From CAZUGO01 sp964619935 (GTDB lineage Bacteria > Planctomycetota > Phycisphaerae > UBA1845 > CAIVHJ01): a DNA stretch of 64,000 nucleotides. The stretch is taken from the NCBI GenBank assembly GCA_964619935.1, contig CAZUGO010000046.1, positions 1 through 64,000 of the forward strand, written 5' to 3'. Both the position numbers and the translations under genes were made by a program. The notes beneath the pieces are model-generated. The model saw only the letters and a program-made list of their open reading frames with translations. It searched no databases and had not been told where the DNA came from. Shown one piece after another: positions 62,796 through 64,000 of the stretch. Position 1 is the first letter of the stretch. Each line of letters opens with the position of its first letter.

Positions 62796-63500
62796 GTGGG
62801 CCAAAAGGTCAATCCCATTGGATTTCGAACGGGCATCACCGAGGAGTGGAAGTCGCGGTGGTACGCGCCCAAGGCGTCCTACGGCGAGTTCCTGGTCGAA
62901 GATCAGAAGATCCGCCGCTACGTGGACATGCGCCTGAACCAGCAACCGCCGTACGCGGCCGTGGCCAAGACCCAGATTGAGCGGACCCGCGACGCGGTGA
63001 AGGTCATCCTGCACACCGCCCGGCCCGGATTGGTCATCGGACCCAAGGGCGCTGAGGTCGACAAGCTCAAGGACGCCTTGGAAGAGTTGATCGACCGCAA
63101 GGTGACCGTCAACATCGTGGAGATCAAGGAACCGGTGCTGAACGCCCAACTGGTGGCCGCCGGCGTCGCGGAACAGCTGAAGAAACGCTCTGCGTTCCGC
63201 CGGACCATGAAGCAGCACATGGAGCAGACCATGTCCGCCGGCGCCAAGGGCATCAAGATCCAGTGCAGCGGGCGACTCGGCGGGCGGGAGATGGCCAGCA
63301 GCGAGACCCAACACCTGGGCTCGTTGCCGGTGCAGACCCTCCAGGCCCACGTCGACTACGGGTTCGCCGTGTGTCGGACGTCCTATGGGGCCATCGGCAT
63401 CAAGGTCTGGATCTACCTGGGACGCTACGGCGAGGAGATCGACATGCAAGGCGGCGACGGCGATCCGAATCGCAGACCCTCTCGCCGCGGCAAGCTGTAG
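62796..63500 (+). CDS. rpsC: 30S ribosomal protein S3
   Basis: A 234-residue protein starting with GTG, MGQKVNPIGFRTGITE. KH domain with GLVIGPKGAEVDKLKDALEEL and C-terminal GRLGGREMASSETQHLGSLP. Confidence 0.97.
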   Translation: MGQKVNPIGFRTGITEEWKSRWYAPKASYGEFLVEDQKIRRYVDMRLNQQPPYAAVAKTQIERTRDAVKVILHTARPGLVIGPKGAEVDKLKDALEELIDRKVTVNIVEIKEPVLNAQLVAAGVAEQLKKRSAFRRTMKQHMEQTMSAGAKGIKIQCSGRLGGREMASSETQHLGSLPVQTLQAHVDYGFAVCRTSYGAIGIKVWIYLGRYGEEIDMQGGDGDPNRRPSRRGKL

Positions 63501-63515
63501 AGTGGAGTACCCCTG

Positions 63516-63935
63516 ATGGCGATGATGCCGAAGAGAGTCAAGTTCCGAAAATCCCAGCGTGGCAAGGTTCGCGGCAAGGCCCAGCGCAGCAACACTGTGA
63601 CCTTCGGCGACTTCGGGCTGCAAGTGCTGGGCAACGGTTGGATCAACGGCCGCCAGATCGAAGCCGGCCGGGTCGCGGCGACCCATTTTCTGCACCGCGA
63701 AGGCCGGGTCTACGTGCGGCTGTTTCCGCACAAGCCGGTGTCAGCCAAGCCCGTCGAGGTGCGCATGGGCAAGGGCAAGGGCGAACCGGACCAGTGGGTG
63801 GCCTGCGTTCGCGAAGGGCAGGTGCTGTACGAGATCGGTGGTGTGGAGCAGGACGTGGCCCGTGAGGCCTTGACCCGGGTGGCCCACAAGATGCCCATCC
63901 GCTGCCGCTTTGTCGGCCGGCGCACCTGGCGGTAG
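63516..63935 (+). CDS. rplP: 50S ribosomal protein L16
   Basis: A 139-residue protein (MMPKRVKFRKSQRGKVRGKA; RKGQVLYEIGGV-type end). 15 bp after rpsC. L16 organises the A-site tRNA contact. Confidence 0.95.
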   Translation: MAMMPKRVKFRKSQRGKVRGKAQRSNTVTFGDFGLQVLGNGWINGRQIEAGRVAATHFLHREGRVYVRLFPHKPVSAKPVEVRMGKGKGEPDQWVACVREGQVLYEIGGVEQDVAREALTRVAHKMPIRCRFVGRRTWR

Positions 63936-63950
63936 ATTCGGGAGACAGTC

Positions 63951-64000
63951 GTGAAGGTTGCGGAAATTCGAGAACTGAAGAGCGACGAGCTGCACAACGA
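63951..64000 (+). CDS. rpmC: 50S ribosomal protein L29, N-terminal fragment
   Basis: GTG at 63951 opens VKVAEIRELKSDELHN, the L29 N-terminal pattern, cut by the window end. Position after rplP confirms it. GGGAG precedes the start. Confidence 0.85.
   Translation, partial: MKVAEIRELKSDELHN

Overview
The window looks like a chromosomal segment of a GC-rich planctomycete, probably Phycisphaerae-like. The pointers are two secreted proteins ending in the planctomycete type of dockerin (…LLLGAWGPC), a DUF1571 protein, a zinc-ribbon membrane protein, a Ser/Thr kinase of the planctomycete style, and mreB/mreC. Most of the window is ordinary housekeeping DNA. Several long non-coding stretches and repeat arrays are less ordinary.

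Layout. 1-6161: the tail of an XRE regulator next to a tRNA-Pro gene, a zinc-ribbon membrane protein, a dockerin protein, an unknown membrane-anchored protein preceded by a decayed pyrG fragment, and a metalloprotease-like lipoprotein. 6162-7210: non-coding, with fifteen tandem 22-bp repeats. 7211-14185: rocD, a cyclophilin, the SRP RNA gene, dnaX-ebfC-recR, then rpoN. 14195-19339: a lipoprotein and histidine kinase pair, a DUF1571 protein, an SDR-type epimerase and a membrane protein. 19681-20726: about 1.05 kb with no credible protein but a promoter, many strong hairpins, recurring short motifs and a terminator. I read it as a large structured RNA that I cannot assign. 20738-30952: a nuclease, a MazG-like pyrophosphohydrolase, a PIG-L deacetylase, a lone 5S rRNA, a Ser/Thr kinase with a C-tract in its promoter region, an aminotransferase, an FG-GAP/dockerin protein and tdh-kbl. 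31078-36172: cell-shape neighbourhood (coiled-coil protein, 55-aa membrane protein, mreB, mreC) followed by an HD-GYP protein. 36177-41841: a ComEA-like protein, a GH10-like protein without catalytic glutamates, purC-aroC and a haem-motif lipoprotein. 41842-44522: mostly non-coding, holding a second 22-bp repeat array, a coiled-coil secreted protein and tRNA-Tyr. 44523-56456: a STAS protein, a nucleoside transporter, transketolase, an Rrf2 regulator, folC, aroB and a three-gene efflux ABC system. 56745-64000: fusA with a structured leader, then the S10 ribosomal operon (rpsJ rplC rplD rplW rplB rpsS rplV rpsC rplP rpmC), cut off by the window end.

How the genes work together. The SRP RNA-dnaX-ebfC-recR order is the one known from Bacillus and ties protein targeting, the clamp loader and recombinational repair into one transcription unit. 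tdh-kbl converts threonine to glycine and acetyl-CoA. mreB-mreC builds the rod scaffold. The adaptor, permease and ATPase genes form an export pump. fusA and the S10 operon supply translation machinery. The strongest candidates for something undescribed are the 1.05-kb structured RNA and the two unrelated-sequence arrays that share a 22-bp period built round a short palindrome.
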